Shown here: piece by piece, positions 1 through 8,515 of the stretch
Layout: every line of letters starts with the position of its first letter
How positions within the stretch are numbered: the stretch's first letter is position 1
Origin: Bacillota bacterium
GTDB lineage: Bacteria; Bacillota; SHA-98; UBA4971
NCBI GenBank assembly: GCA_012842395.1
Contig: DUSX01000002.1
Coordinates: forward strand, 1-64,000
DNA length: 64,000 nt
Direction: 5' to 3'
Notes under the pieces: generated by a model
The model's input: the letters and a program-made list of their open reading frames with translations, nothing else
Told to the model about the DNA's origin: nothing
Databases searched by the model: none
Position numbers and translations under genes: made by a program

Positions 1-606
1 ACGGGTGACCGAACTGCCACGCCGACAGAACGACCCGGGGGAGGAATGTTGTGGTACGCGAGACTCGTATGCCTCGAAACCCAATGATGACGAGGCCTCA
101 CAGAAATGAGGTGTCAAACGCCAGTCCGAGAAATACCCCGCAACAAATGCGAAGAACCCATCCAGGTCGCACTCGTCGAAGTCGTTCACACTGAGCGAGT
201 CTTTCCACGGCACCTCGCCGGTGAGGCCCTCGAGGGCGCCGTGATGGTCGTGAATGTCTTGCGCCAGCCGAAGGACCAGAAGTCGCTTTGTCGGCAGCTG
301 GTCGCGCGGAACCTCCCACTGTTCCAGGAGCGTCGCGGCCATGTACGTGAAGAGTGCAGAACCCAGTGGAGCGTGGTTCACTCTCGGACCGCGCCCTAGG
401 ATGTGCGCCTGCCATTGCGACCTCGCTTTGCCTGCGTCGTGAGCGAGACCCGCCAGGAAGCCAAGCTTTGAGTCTATATCGCCCTCCGGGCTGCCACACC
501 CCCGCGCGACCTCTAAAAGATGTGCCGACAGGAGGTGGCGTGTTCCCTGCTCGCTGTCGGGTCGGGCAAGACACTCCCGAAAAGCGATTACCTTCTGGTC
601 CGGCAT
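1..606 (-). CDS. cas3: Cas3 (HD nuclease N-terminus), cut by window edge
   Basis: The reverse strand is open from an ATG at 606 to the window edge (202 codons, MPDQKVIAFRECLARPDSEQ...). A GAGGGG ribosome binding site lies 7 nt before the ATG. The protein has an HD-phosphohydrolase pattern: an early His (H29), the HD pair in LAHDAGKA at residues 56-57, then a His in RVNHAPLGS and the cluster DIHDHHG. In type I systems this is the N-terminal HD nuclease of Cas3, which degrades target DNA after Cascade binding; a helicase part would follow beyond position 1. Gene order after cas6-cas8b-cas7-cas5 supports the call. No helicase motif lies inside the window, so a stand-alone Cas3'' HD protein is also possible. 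The 317-bp gap before it is unusual for a cas operon. Confidence 0.8.
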   Translation of the reverse strand, partial: MPDQKVIAFRECLARPDSEQGTRHLLSAHLLEVARGCGSPEGDIDSKLGFLAGLAHDAGKARSQWQAHILGRGPRVNHAPLGSALFTYMAATLLEQWEVPRDQLPTKRLLVLRLAQDIHDHHGALEGLTGEVPWKDSLSVNDFDECDLDGFFAFVAGYFSDWRLTPHFCEASSSLGFEAYESRVPQHSSPGSFCRRGSSVTR

Positions 607-923
607 GGCGTTCCCCTCACTCTATCCTGCCTTAGCTCCTTATATCTCGCTAGAACGTCCTCGCTTTCACCATCTGCGATCCTCTTCTTGTGCCGGGCGC
701 GTGGGAGCGCACCCATGCCGAATAAGGGCAAGGCAGACCTCTGGTTGCCGAGTTTCCTGTTGGCAAGTGTGCGACACAGGTATATCAGCGCTGCGGCAAC
801 GACGTGACAGCGGTGCGGCAACGCTGCGGGACGCCCCGGCTGTCCTCCTCGGGGCCGACATGATAGTCCCTATGGGAAGAACGATGTGACGCACGAGATA
901 GGGAAAGGCTATCTGAGCACAGA
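607..923 (-). other. Unassigned gap between cas5 and cas3
   Basis: No convincing gene is present. The short open frames here lack recognisable motifs or good ribosome binding sites. The decamer TGCGGCAACG occurs twice near 791-825 and forms an imperfect inverted arrangement. The gap may hold an internal promoter for cas3 or the remains of a lost small gene; neither can be shown from the sequence. Confidence 0.4.
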
Positions 924-1631
924 CTACCAAAGGCAGATCACCTCTCCCGTGCTGAGCCTCAGGAACCTATATGGTCTTGCCTGTTCCGCGACAGTCTGCG
1001 CGGGCTTAAGTCTGATGGGCCGCCCTGCCACTTCATAGACGATGTTTATCGTTCCTCGGAACCTCCGGTCGCCCACGTGCTCATACTGCATCCCGCCGAC
1101 ACGCCCGTACTCTGAGCCCTCACAAGGAATGAGCCGGGAGATCGCGTGACTCGGTAGGACGGTACGCGTCTCGAGCACTTCGTCGGACGAGAGGAGCATG
1201 TCTTCAGCATCAACAACCGCACGGAACCTCGGGAATGTGAGGCAGTAGGCGCTCCCTAGATACGTATGGTAACGTGACCTGTTTCCCTTGATCGACGCTG
1301 CGAGACTATCGAGACTATCCCCGGCATAGTACACACGGTAGTAAGGGTTCACGACTAGTTCTATGGCCGTTGGTCTGTTGAAGTTCTGGTCGCCGCCGAA
1401 AAGCCATCCCTTGCCGTGCATCGACATCTCCTGAGATACTGTCTGGACGCGAGAGAGCAACTGCAAGCCGAACCAGTTCTCTCCCTGAAGGCGCTCCAGC
1501 CCGAGTATGGACGCCAGTAGTCCGGACAGCACGGTGCGGGTTATGAACGGGTACGATGCGTGTGTCACCGTGGTGTCCGGCCTGCGGAAGTGGCCAATGC
1601 TGCCCCGGAGATCGAATATGAGAACCTGCAA
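924..1631 (-). CDS. cas5: Type I-B CRISPR-associated protein Cas5
   Basis: Cas5 family RAMP protein, which in type I-B Cascade caps the 5' handle of the crRNA next to Cas7. The N-terminus (VLIFDLRGSIGHFRRPDT) is the usual Cas5 opening, an RRM-like beta strand followed by the FR.P stretch, and the next segment (SYPFITRTVLSGLLASILGL) is also typical. I place the start at a TTG at 1631, preceded by AAGGGGGGTG at about 7 nt. A TTG at 1652 would add seven residues (MKGGDHA) without a better ribosome binding site. About 235 aa is normal for the family. It lies 42 nt after cas7 in the same operon. Confidence 0.85.
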   Translation of the reverse strand: MQVLIFDLRGSIGHFRRPDTTVTHASYPFITRTVLSGLLASILGLERLQGENWFGLQLLSRVQTVSQEMSMHGKGWLFGGDQNFNRPTAIELVVNPYYRVYYAGDSLDSLAASIKGNRSRYHTYLGSAYCLTFPRFRAVVDAEDMLLSSDEVLETRTVLPSHAISRLIPCEGSEYGRVGGMQYEHVGDRRFRGTINIVYEVAGRPIRLKPAQTVAEQARPYRFLRLSTGEVICLW

Positions 1632-1673
1632 CGCGTGGTCACCCCCCTTCAACGACCTACGCGTGGGACTGTC

Positions 1674-2639
1674 CTACCATAACCTCGCCCGCTCTCCCGG
1701 CAGTTCTCCGGTCATGGACAGGCCGGGGTGCACCCAGTACCGGATACGCGCGATTTCTTCGCTAGAGCTCCTTAACACGTCCGCGAGCTCCGACACGTCA
1801 AGCGACACGTCGTCAAGCGAAGTGGGAGGCGTTCCGCCGAGCCATACGTCTCTTTCCGGCTTCAAGGCGATGTGATCCTCCAAGTACCCGATTCTGTAGA
1901 AAGGGTCCTTGTACTCTGTGTGTACCAGTAGGAGCGGCTGTTGGATGCCTCGGCCACGAGCCTGCCTATGCTGAGTGCCTTTCCAAAGGCCCTCGAGGAG
2001 CAATTCAACATCCTGATCCGTCATCCCTGTGTCCTTCGCGATGGTGGCGTTTATGACCCCAGGCATCGCAAACACAGCGAACGGCAGTATGTACGTCGTC
2101 CAGATCGTTCCCTGAGCTTTGCCGCTTTCTTCGCCTGCGTCCGTGGCCTTTGCGTCTTGGCTCGGCATCACGACCGTCCCTTGTACGTATTTCGTTTCAA
2201 CCGGGTGCAACGAATGGGCCCAGCCAAACTGCACTGGTCCAGTTTTGTGGAAGCTTGCTCCCTCCACACTGTACACTGCGCCGAAGACGCGCACATCAAA
2301 CGCTGCTTTCAGCAGTGCATCTCGGACATCGGCCTCGGCGCCAAGCCCGGCTCGCTCGACCAAGGTCTTGGCCAGGCTTTCGCGACCAAGGAGTTTCCCG
2401 TCTTCCTTGCGTTCTTCCCGACAGAACACGAACCACCGCTTATCGGGCCCACCGTCGGGGTGCTTTGCAAGCACGTAGTCCCTCACGTCCCGCTTGATGC
2501 TCACATCAGAGAGGGAGATTCGTCCGTCCTCCTCACCAAAGATCCGCCTCGCATCGCTGTCGTTCAACGGATCCCTGTTTGGAATGCCATCCTTCACGCA
2601 CTTCACAAAGAGGATCTCTCCACTTCTAACACTTGACAT
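1674..2639 (-). CDS. cas7: Type I-B CRISPR-associated protein Cas7 (Csh2-like)
   Basis: Backbone subunit of type I-B Cascade that polymerises along the crRNA spacer. After a short N-terminus (SSVRSGEILFVKCVKDGIPN) come RDPLNDSDARRIF and a strand with IKRDVRDYVL, matching the Csh2/Cst2 pattern of NR-EILF...N-DPL...D--IKR-VRDYL. The start at 2639 is chosen because CAAGGAGGG stands 7 nt upstream; an upstream ATG at 2678 in frame has no such site. 321 aa is typical. It lies between cas8b (61 nt upstream) and cas5. Confidence 0.88.
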   Translation of the reverse strand: MSSVRSGEILFVKCVKDGIPNRDPLNDSDARRIFGEEDGRISLSDVSIKRDVRDYVLAKHPDGGPDKRWFVFCREERKEDGKLLGRESLAKTLVERAGLGAEADVRDALLKAAFDVRVFGAVYSVEGASFHKTGPVQFGWAHSLHPVETKYVQGTVVMPSQDAKATDAGEESGKAQGTIWTTYILPFAVFAMPGVINATIAKDTGMTDQDVELLLEGLWKGTQHRQARGRGIQQPLLLVHTEYKDPFYRIGYLEDHIALKPERDVWLGGTPPTSLDDVSLDVSELADVLRSSSEEIARIRYWVHPGLSMTGELPGERARLW

Positions 2640-2700
2640 GCCGTTCCCTCCTTGACATATCCCCTCTTTGCTTGTCACGCTCTTCTACTCTCACGCATTT

Positions 2701-4866
2701 CTACCGCTCTGCGCTGTCGTCATGATGCTCAGTAGCTACCTGGGAACCAGCAAGGTTATGGCCCGCCCAGAATGCCGCCATGAACGCGTGCCGGTTGCGA
2801 GCGATCTCGTCCTTCGTGCGGGCGAATTCGACCAACACGACGGCAAGACGCCGACGGAAATCCTCTGGTAGATGCATATCCAACCTGCGCGCGACCTCCT
2901 CCATGCGCGCCAAGCCTCGCTCGTACACAACCGTGGGCGTGAGGTCTGTGCCGAAGGTCATCACACGATGCTTGAGGAAGTCTTTGCCCTCGCGACCCAC
3001 TTTCGTCGCGTGCCAATATTGGCGCGAGAAAAGCCCTGTGAGGTGTCCACATGCAAAGCCGAGCTCCTCCGCATCACGAAAGACCATGTCCTCCGGGCGA
3101 CCCCCGGAAAGCATGGCGTGAATTTCCTTCCAGTCTCTCATTTGTTCACCTCCCTTTTCGCTACGGATTTCTCGGTTGTACTCCTGGAGAAACCGCCTGA
3201 ACGTCAGGTAGAAGACTATCTCATCGTTCAAACGCGCGTAGCTATCAGGAAGCTGGTGGCCGAGCTCAGACATACGCGCGGCCGAGTTTGCAAGGAAGCG
3301 CTCAGAGGCTATGTTCCCTCTATGCATGGTAGTGTTGAGAGAGTCCCAAAGAAAGGGCGCACCAAACGCTGTGCCAAGAAGGTACGGGAGAGAAGTGTAG
3401 GTGTGCCGCACGAAAGCCTCTTGTTGCTCATCCATGTTCTTGCCACGCAGCCGACGCGCAATGTCCACTGCGTACTCTCCGAGGCCACTGACGAGCTTCG
3501 TGACCTGCCTCGCAGTTGACGGAAGGACGTCTTCGATCGTCGCCCTCAAATGAACGTCGCCGCGAGATGGGTTCCCCGTGAAATATGTCAGATAGAGCCG
3601 GTACTCTTCTCGGCTGAACTCTTCTGGCAACACCATCTCGAACCCGGTGATGGCCTTTAGATGCACATCGAGCCGGCGAGCATCGTGGTGCCTAGCGAGC
3701 ATCCTAGTGATCCCTTCCACGAATTCGTCGCGTGCGTCTTCGTCGCTCAGGAACTCGTCAAGAATCGGCAAGGCCACTACTGACCCCTGTATTGGGTCTA
3801 TCCGCGCTGCTCTCTTAGCCATGTCCTTGCCAGTGGCACTGGCGACAGGAGAGAAGATCTCCTTGGTGAGCCATGTGTCGAAAGAGGATGACAGCTTCAT
3901 GAACACGTTGGCACCGTACGAGAGGGCCTTGTAGCATTCAGGGCACACTGCAATCCCCTTGACCATGTTGGCGTTGTTGAGACCGCTCTTACCTTCAGCC
4001 CATGAAATCGGGAACGGGCAGTTCCAAGTAGGAAGAAGCCAAGGCCAGGCCTTGCAGTATGCAGAAACCACGCGGCCAGACGCATCGCAGAAGAAGCACT
4101 TGCTATCGCTTCCACACTCTTCTCCACCTTCGGTGGCCTCGTCGATCTTTGCCTCCCAGAACCTCTCGAGGACCTTTTCGAGCCTGGCCACTATGTGTTT
4201 GCCAGCGGCTATCATGCTCGGCCCCACGTAGGACATTGACGGATCCCCGACCACTATGGCGTCGGCGAGCCCGAACGGGCCATCATCTGTCAACTCCGCT
4301 AGCACAACCACGCCGAGCGCCTTCTCCGAAGGGTCGAGCGATGCCGCCCTGATGGCACGGTGCAGCTCGAGGGCTACATTCTCCAACTCGTCCGAGGACA
4401 AGGCGAAACCTATTGTCCTTTCGAGGCGCCCAGCAAGAAAGGCTTTGACGCCTTCGCAAGTAGGGCTTTCGTTGAACGCTTTGATGTCTCCATCATATAT
4501 CGGGTACACGGGGACGCCGTACTTGCCCTGTGGAGTTCTGGGATTCCCGCCCTTTGGCAGAACAAACGGTGCCCCCACGCCTCTCCCAATGTCCTGAACA
4601 AACACGTTTTTCTTCCCTTTTGCCCCGCGGCTTGCCCCATATGAACCCCATTGCTGCATGGCGAGCGCCCGTGCGATGCAGCAATGGCTCACTGGTGAAG
4701 AGGCTATTGGGCTGCCATCCCGCTTGATCTCCACCACGAATACGTGCGCAAAGAAGTTCCTGGCGTTCTCCGAAGCAACATCTGATATCTGCTTTAGCAC
4801 CTCGGCTGGAGAGAGCCCGCCCTTCACAAGCGGCCTTCCGAGTCTAACGAGGCTCTCTATCAGCAT
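2701..4866 (-). CDS. cas8b: Type I-B CRISPR-associated protein Cas8b/Csh1
   Basis: Large subunit of type I-B Cascade, expected to read the PAM and recruit Cas3. The 721-aa protein has two CxxC pairs, one in SKCFFCDASG and one in VCPECYKAL, about 75 residues apart, forming a zinc-finger-like site characteristic of the TM1802/Cas8b/Csh1 family. The rest is poorly conserved and mostly helical, as usual for Cas8. The ATG at 4866 lies 33 nt after the cas6 stop. Identity rests on the double CxxC, length and position in the operon rather than on conserved catalytic residues. Confidence 0.82.
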   Translation of the reverse strand: MLIESLVRLGRPLVKGGLSPAEVLKQISDVASENARNFFAHVFVVEIKRDGSPIASSPVSHCCIARALAMQQWGSYGASRGAKGKKNVFVQDIGRGVGAPFVLPKGGNPRTPQGKYGVPVYPIYDGDIKAFNESPTCEGVKAFLAGRLERTIGFALSSDELENVALELHRAIRAASLDPSEKALGVVVLAELTDDGPFGLADAIVVGDPSMSYVGPSMIAAGKHIVARLEKVLERFWEAKIDEATEGGEECGSDSKCFFCDASGRVVSAYCKAWPWLLPTWNCPFPISWAEGKSGLNNANMVKGIAVCPECYKALSYGANVFMKLSSSFDTWLTKEIFSPVASATGKDMAKRAARIDPIQGSVVALPILDEFLSDEDARDEFVEGITRMLARHHDARRLDVHLKAITGFEMVLPEEFSREEYRLYLTYFTGNPSRGDVHLRATIEDVLPSTARQVTKLVSGLGEYAVDIARRLRGKNMDEQQEAFVRHTYTSLPYLLGTAFGAPFLWDSLNTTMHRGNIASERFLANSAARMSELGHQLPDSYARLNDEIVFYLTFRRFLQEYNREIRSEKGGEQMRDWKEIHAMLSGGRPEDMVFRDAEELGFACGHLTGLFSRQYWHATKVGREGKDFLKHRVMTFGTDLTPTVVYERGLARMEEVARRLDMHLPEDFRRRLAVVLVEFARTKDEIARNRHAFMAAFWAGHNLAGSQVATEHHDDSAER

Positions 4867-4899
4867 CGCTTACACCCCCAGAATTCTTCGTTTCCAAGG

Positions 4900-5649
4900 T
4901 CAGCGGGCGCCTGCAGGGCAAAGCTCGACGCATCCAAATCCTTGCGAGTTCTTGGCTCCAAAACCCGCGTCGAGCCCGAGCTGGAGGAGAGCCTGCGGCC
5001 CCTCCAACTGGAGCGTGCATGAGTATCCCTTGATCACTGTCCCTAGATACTTGACGATATGCATGCGCGGTTGGCGAAATGGCCGCACGCGGACCGTTCC
5101 GTCGGGTGCCGGGCAACCGTGGACGGCCTCGTATTTCTTCCTCAGATTGTCACAGAGCTGTTCTTCGAACTCCGGTTCTCCTGGTTGAAAGTAGCACGTG
5201 TACTTTGCACCGTCGGCTTTCGAGAGCGTGCTGTACACAACGATCGGCGACAGCGTTCGCACGATTGCCCTTTCACCGGTTATGGTGGGAGACTGCACTT
5301 CCACCTTCTCGATGCCGACCTCTTCCTTGCCGAGTAGAATCGAACCGCGCGCAAGGAGACACGTTGCAAGGGACCCGCAGAAATCATCCGATGGAGATGA
5401 GACCACCAGCTTGAGCGAGCCATTGAAGCATATCACCCCTTCTCGGGCATTAATCTCGTAAGGCCCCATGAGCCGCGAGAAGGTAAACATCTTGAAAGAC
5501 CGCGATCCATGGAGAAAGCCTCGGTCATGGAAAAACGCCGCGGTGATCTGGTCGAGGTTGGCGTAGAGAGATGCCTGGAGCAGCCTGTTGTAGTGTGTGG
5601 GTAACCTCAGACTTGAGCCCGCCGGAGAGAAAGTAATACTAAGGCGCAT
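4900..5649 (-). CDS. cas6: CRISPR RNA endoribonuclease Cas6
   Basis: Cas6 cuts the precursor crRNA within the repeat. The 249-aa protein shows a RAMP-like fold pattern and ends with the glycine-rich loop GAKNSQGFGCVEL, the Cas6 C-terminal signature. A His in the N-terminal region (LPTHYNRLLQASLY) is a candidate catalytic residue, in the context commonly seen in the family. It is the first gene of the minus-strand cas operon. A GGAGGAGGTC ribosome binding site precedes the ATG at 5649. Confidence 0.85.
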   Translation of the reverse strand: MRLSITFSPAGSSLRLPTHYNRLLQASLYANLDQITAAFFHDRGFLHGSRSFKMFTFSRLMGPYEINAREGVICFNGSLKLVVSSPSDDFCGSLATCLLARGSILLGKEEVGIEKVEVQSPTITGERAIVRTLSPIVVYSTLSKADGAKYTCYFQPGEPEFEEQLCDNLRKKYEAVHGCPAPDGTVRVRPFRQPRMHIVKYLGTVIKGYSCTLQLEGPQALLQLGLDAGFGAKNSQGFGCVELCPAGAR

Positions 5650-6325
5650 CCAGACGACCTCCTCCTGTCACTACTGAACGGCATTCGTGCGCATTCGCTT
5701 TCGCGCTTCTGGTCTTGCGGTACCTGGCTTTGCGTCCTCGATCGTGCGTATTCGGTTCCATGCTTGTTGGGATCACAACGCAGCGACGACGCGTCGGGCA
5801 TCCGACCTAGCCCGCCACTGGTTCGGCACTTGGGGCCACCCGACGGGACTATCAAGCGGCAAAGAGGGAACTTCTCGTGGAGATCTGGGCTGAGTTGACT
5901 GATGCGGCTGCCGCTCAATTCTCGCGTGGCAACTGGCTGGACGGACCACGCTCTTCGGCTGAGCCGTGTGCGCCGAGCCCGACGAATCAGCCATCCCGAG
6001 CTAGTCTCTGATTTCGCCGCGAAACGACAAGTTCCTTCCAGAGAGCACGACAAGTCTCGAGCGACGACGCCCTGGCGGCTCCGGTCCATTTCCACTTCGA
6101 ACAGCATGTCGGCGCGACGGGACCCGAAACGGCGGGGTACTTGTCGAAGACCTGCCTATCCAATAGCGAAAGGGAGGCCCGACGGCGGAGAGTGTGCTAT
6201 CGGTGCAAGATCCAGCGTTGTCCATGCCAGCGTTGTCCACCCCAGCCACGCCGGATCTGACGATCGTGGCAGCGGTCGGCGGGAGGGCTGGCATACACTC
6301 GAGTTCGGCGAGATAGCGAGGTACA
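5650..6325. other. Non-coding region between cas operon and sfsA
   Basis: This 676-bp stretch separates the divergent cas6 and sfsA genes and should hold both promoters. Several long overlapping open frames exist but none shows a recognisable domain or a good start. There are no regularly spaced repeats, so it is not a CRISPR array. The only repetition seen is the 13-mer CCAGCGTTGTCCA, present twice 16 bp apart near 6213-6241. Confidence 0.5.
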
Positions 6326-7204
6326 ATGGACCAAGGCAGGGGCTCGCGGGAAAAGGGGTGCGCAAACGGTGCCATGTTTGAAACAGTGCCATGCTTGAAA
6401 CGAGATGAGAGCCTGATCGCAGGAACCTTCATGTCCAGACCGAACCGCTTCCTTGCAACCGTGAGGCTCGACACGCACCTCGAAACCGGCGAGGTCGGCG
6501 GTGTCGTTGCTGTTCACGTGGCCGATCCCGGGCGCCTTGAGGAGCTACTGGTGCCCGGTCGCTTGGTCTATCTCGCGAGCGCGCGCACGAAGTCGCTCGG
6601 AGGTTTCGAAGCGCCAGCACCCGACCCTGTCGCGCCCCGGCCGACGGCGGCGGGGCGTCACGGCCCACGCGAACCTCACGGCTCTCGGCGCAAAACTTCG
6701 TACGACCTAGCGCTTGTCGACCATGAAGGGCTTCTCGTGTCAGTCGATTCGAGGGTTCCCAACGACCTCGTGTTTGCCGGCTTACAGGTGGGATTCTTCC
6801 CAGACCTCGCGCTCTACTCAGAAGTCCGGCGCGAATGCGCGTACGGAGAGAGTCGCATGGACTTCCGGCTTTCAGGATCGGCCGCAGGTGACTGCCTGCT
6901 CGAGGTGAAGTCTGTGACCCTCGTGAGGGGCGGGCGGGCCCTGTTTCCGGACGCCCCGACGGCGCGGGGGTTGCGCCATGTGCGCGAGCTTGCCCGGGCC
7001 GTTGCGCAGGGGCTCAGGGCCATTGTGGTGTTCGTCATCCAACGTGACGATGCTGAGTCCCTTTCTCCCAACGACGAGACCGACCCCGCCTTTGGGGCAG
7101 GGCTCCGCGAGGCGGTACGGTCAGGGGTTGAGGTGCGCGCATACACGTGCCGGGTGGCGCTGGATAGGATCTGTCTGCACCGGGAGGTGCCTGTGCTCCT
7201 CTAG
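6326..7204 (+). CDS. sfsA: Sugar fermentation stimulation protein A (SfsA)
   Basis: SfsA-family protein, a nuclease-superfamily fold with a DNA-binding N-terminal OB-like domain; its exact role is unsettled. Family hallmarks are present: RPNRFLATVRLD at the N-terminus, HVADPGRLEELLVPG (the HCPNTG..LL.PG box), VNSRVPNDLV-like VDSRVPNDLV, YGESRMDFRL, LLEVKSVTLV and FPDAPTARGLRHVREL. The acidic/Lys cluster D-F...EVKSVT resembles the PD-(D/E)xK active site. The ATG at 6326 has a GAGG 4-5 nt upstream; an ATG at 6374 (MFETVPC) fits family length better but lacks a well-spaced site. A residue stretch of about 25 (APAPDPVAPRPTAAG...) is an insertion compared with Escherichia coli SfsA. Confidence 0.9.
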   Translation: MDQGRGSREKGCANGAMFETVPCLKRDESLIAGTFMSRPNRFLATVRLDTHLETGEVGGVVAVHVADPGRLEELLVPGRLVYLASARTKSLGGFEAPAPDPVAPRPTAAGRHGPREPHGSRRKTSYDLALVDHEGLLVSVDSRVPNDLVFAGLQVGFFPDLALYSEVRRECAYGESRMDFRLSGSAAGDCLLEVKSVTLVRGGRALFPDAPTARGLRHVRELARAVAQGLRAIVVFVIQRDDAESLSPNDETDPAFGAGLREAVRSGVEVRAYTCRVALDRICLHREVPVLL

Positions 7205-7333
7205 TGAGAAGGGTGCAGGGTCGTAGTGAATGCGGCAGGTAACCAAGCCCGGGCTCGGACGTTCCTTGTACGCGACGCGGAGGCGACAGATAGCAGGCGA
7301 GCCAACTGCCCCTGGGGGCGTCGTGTCAGCCTT

Positions 7334-7502
7334 GGAGTTGCCTACGCATACTCACCGCGGATTTCGAAGAGGGGCGTCGCCAGCCTCCTTGCCACGCCGT
7401 TAGCCTTGGCTTCTTGGACGCGGTTGGGGCCTTTCGCTCAGGATTCGAACGAAGCCCGCCGCAAGCGCGCCATCCAAGCAGAGCTACACCGGCAACCCTG
7501 GG
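7334..7502 (+). repeat. Dispersed structured element, copy A (degenerate)
   Basis: The 3' half (from TTCGAACGAAGCCCGCCGC near 7444 to CACCGGCAACCCTGGG at 7487-7502) aligns over about 60 bp with the elements at 30.2, 51.1 and 59.6 kb. The left arm is poor: only GGAGTTGCC (7334-7342) can pair with the right-arm GGCAAC. The middle is longer than in other copies. It lies about 130 bp after the sfsA stop and well before the fluoride riboswitch. The TTCGAA segment gives a superficial tRNA T-arm look on the reverse strand, but no cloverleaf closes. Confidence 0.55.
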
Positions 7503-7661
7503 TGAAACCGACCTTTACATGCGCGCACAACCACATGGACCCGAGCATGAGTTGCAGGATTCTCGTCCCATCACGGCGAATAGAACAGGTGCTTAGCGCC
7601 GTGTTACCTCGTCGAACTCATCTGAGCACTGCGCAAGCGGGCAGTTCTGAGGACCGCGCAA

Positions 7662-7745
7662 GCGGGTGATGGAGTCCGCCGTAACCGCCCGACAGGGCTG
7701 ATGACTCCTGCCATGAGCAAGCCATAGGGAGGGGTCATCAGCGTA
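7662..7745 (+). promoter_or_regulatory. Fluoride riboswitch (crcB motif)
   Basis: The segment from GGGTGATGG through GCCGTAACCGCCC, GGGCTGATGA and CTCCTGCC (7664-7712) matches the crcB-motif aptamer: GATGG, a short hairpin, the unpaired TAACC, and the CTGATGA box. It sits directly before crcB. Downstream, TGATGACTCC (7699-7708, part of the aptamer) can form ten base pairs (one G-U) with GGGGTCATCA (7731-7740). The latter overlaps the Shine-Dalgarno run AGGGAGGGG at 7726-7734. I infer that ligand binding frees the ribosome binding site, a translational switch. A related 11-mer (GCGCAAGCGGG) is repeated at 7631 and 7656. Confidence 0.92.
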
Positions 7746-8129
7746 ATGGATATAGCGAGAGTGTTGCTGGTTGGGCTCGGCGGTTTTGTCGGGGCTGTCC
7801 TGCGATACAGCCTTGGGGGGTTCGTGCACAGATACCTCGATGCAGCGCGGTTTCCGTACGGTACCTTCACGGTGAACCTGCTAGGTTGCCTGGCCATAGG
7901 GTTTCTGGCCGGCATGGCTGACGCGCGCGGGGCGTTTACACCTGAGCTCCGCGTGTTCGTTTTTGTCGGCTTAATCGGGGCCTTCACCACGTTTTCCACC
8001 TTCACCTATGAGACAATGAGCTTCCTGCGCGACGGGCAGGCTCTAGCTGCCGTTGTCAATGTGGCGTTGCATGTCCTGCTGGGCCTCGCTGCCGTGTGGG
8101 CAGGCGATGCGCTATCCCGATGGATGTGA
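7746..8129 (+). CDS. crcB: Fluoride ion exporter CrcB/FluC
   Basis: Small dual-topology membrane channel that expels fluoride. The 127-aa protein has four hydrophobic segments and the family landmarks GGFVGAVLRYSLGG near the N-terminus, GTFTVNLLGC (the conserved TxxxNxxG) and GAFTTFSTFTYE (the phenylalanine/threonine ion track). Its position behind a fluoride riboswitch confirms the function. The AGGGAGGGG ribosome binding site is about 11 nt before the ATG and is part of the predicted switch. Confidence 0.96.
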   Translation: MDIARVLLVGLGGFVGAVLRYSLGGFVHRYLDAARFPYGTFTVNLLGCLAIGFLAGMADARGAFTPELRVFVFVGLIGAFTTFSTFTYETMSFLRDGQALAAVVNVALHVLLGLAAVWAGDALSRWM

Positions 8130-8139
8130 GGTGATTGCG

Positions 8140-8514
8140 ATGGTGCTTCCAGAAGACGGATTGCTTCTCAGGGTCTTCATCGGCGAGAGCGACAAGCACG
8201 ATGGCATCCCTCTATACGAGTGGATCGTTCGTAAAGCCCGGGAGCACGGGCTAGCCGGCGCGACGGTCCTGAGGGGCATCATGGGTTACGGCGGTCACAG
8301 CCGGATCCACTCCGCCAAGATCCTCAGGCTTTCCGAGGACTTGCCTGTGATTGTCGAGATCGTTGACGTGCGCGAGCGGCTTGAGGCATTCCTGTCCGTC
8401 ATCGACGGCGCGATACCGGAGGGGCTGGCTACGACGGGGAGCGTCCGGGTTAGGTTCTACCGCGGCGGGACAGGGCGAGGGACGACGCAAGGAACTGGGC
8501 GGGGAGTGGGATGA
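8140..8514 (+). CDS. DUF190 family protein
   Basis: Compact about 124-aa protein of the DUF190 family, related in fold to PII-like signalling proteins and often found beside crcB. Visible family features are LLLRVFIGESDKHDGIPLYE, VRKAREHGLAGATVLRGIMGYG and LPVIVEIVDVRERLEAFL. The ATG at 8140 follows the crcB stop by 10 nt and has GAGGTG 7 nt upstream; GTG at 8131 is an alternative. The last about 18 residues (GGTGRGTTQGTGRGVG) are Gly/Thr-rich and probably disordered. A role in sensing or modulating fluoride export is inferred only from linkage. Confidence 0.88.
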   Translation: MVLPEDGLLLRVFIGESDKHDGIPLYEWIVRKAREHGLAGATVLRGIMGYGGHSRIHSAKILRLSEDLPVIVEIVDVRERLEAFLSVIDGAIPEGLATTGSVRVRFYRGGTGRGTTQGTGRGVG

Positions 8515-8515
8515 G

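Noticed and set aside
5650-6325. CRISPR array or leader next to cas6
   Set aside because: No regularly spaced direct repeats; only one 13-bp duplication was seen.
7420-7500. tRNA-like sequence on the minus strand (TTCGAATCC and GTAGCTC-like segments)
   Set aside because: No acceptor stem closes and the anticodon arm does not pair. The segment is explained by the dispersed element, which carries TTCGAACGA in other copies too.
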